Shown: positions 14,427 to 14,481 of the stretch, in pieces
How positions within the stretch are numbered: the first letter of the stretch is position 1
Layout of the letters: each line of letters opens with the position of its first letter
Assembly (NCBI GenBank): GCA_011390385.1
Contig: JAABSN010000082.1
Coordinates: 1-14,481 of the forward strand
Source: Thioalkalivibrio nitratireducens
Lineage (GTDB): Bacteria; Pseudomonadota; Gammaproteobacteria; Ectothiorhodospirales; Ectothiorhodospiraceae
Length of the DNA stretch: 14,481 nucleotides
Direction: 5' to 3'
The notes under the pieces: model-generated
Seen by the model: the letters and a program-made list of their open reading frames with translations, nothing else
Databases searched by the model: none
What the model was told of the DNA's origin: nothing
Position numbers and translations under genes: made by a program

Positions 14427-14481
14427 TGTGGGACCGCCGTCCCGGCGGGATTTTCCGGTTGAGCCGCCGGCTCGGGATGGG
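14427..14481. repeat. Copy of the palindromic repeat, cut by the window edge
   Basis: It begins TGTGGGACCGCCGTCCCGGC and continues with the same GGATTTTCCGGTTGAGCCGC segment as the array at 10508-11051. It lies upstream of the reductase gene, about 100 bp from its start. The right end is not in the window. Confidence 0.9.

Overview
The window looks like chromosomal DNA from a GC-rich gammaproteobacterium. Gene content (FbpABC iron uptake, a YqjG-type glutathionyl-hydroquinone reductase, a NarL/DesK two-component pair) and dispersed palindromic repeats beginning TGTGGGACCGCCG fit the Xanthomonadales/Wenzhouxiangellaceae neighbourhood. That placement is inference from style, not from a marker gene. 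No rRNA, tRNA, CRISPR array or autonomous transposase is visible.

Layout. Positions 199-714 (-): small putative zinc protein with an HEACH motif. 723-822: a 100-bp cluster of three overlapping hairpins. 884-2697 (+): sensor kinase and response regulator with overlapping ATGA. 2694-2964: a 0.27-kb element with 34-bp inverted ends, sitting exactly at the regulator's stop codon. 2964-3430: no convincing gene. 3431-6527 (+): a secreted protein with a cysteine-rich tail, a CPBP-family membrane protease, a short second cysteine-rich ORF and a second CPBP protease. 6485-7837 (-): a sugar:cation symporter of the GPH family, converging on and overlapping the second protease. 8037-12741: iron(III) uptake, with fbpA (-) and fbpC (+) divergent and fbpB (-) convergent with fbpC across 0.6 kb of palindromic repeats. 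12809-14323 (-): gamma-glutamylcyclotransferase-like protein and glutathionyl-hydroquinone reductase. Another copy of the repeat runs off the right edge.

The most interesting part is 3431-6608. It is best read as an old tandem duplication of about 1.34 kb. One breakpoint lies inside the cysteine-rich gene and the other inside the last 40 codons of the symporter gene. Copy 1 therefore ends in a 40-codon symporter-tail relic, and copy 2 begins with only the cysteine-rich tail of the secreted protein. Both CPBP proteases are intact with all active-site motifs, and the 43-bp overlap with the symporter tail is kept in both copies. The orphan cysteine-rich tail keeps nine of ten cysteines at identical spacing although most other residues have changed. 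This suggests a functional pairing of an exported cysteine-rich polypeptide with an intramembrane CPBP protease, possibly a peptide-maturation, envelope or defence module. The function is inference.

The iron genes form one high-affinity periplasmic-binding-protein transporter (FbpA binding protein, FbpB permease, FbpC ATPase) spread over three transcription units. A small AT-rich patch between fbpA and fbpC is the likely shared control region.
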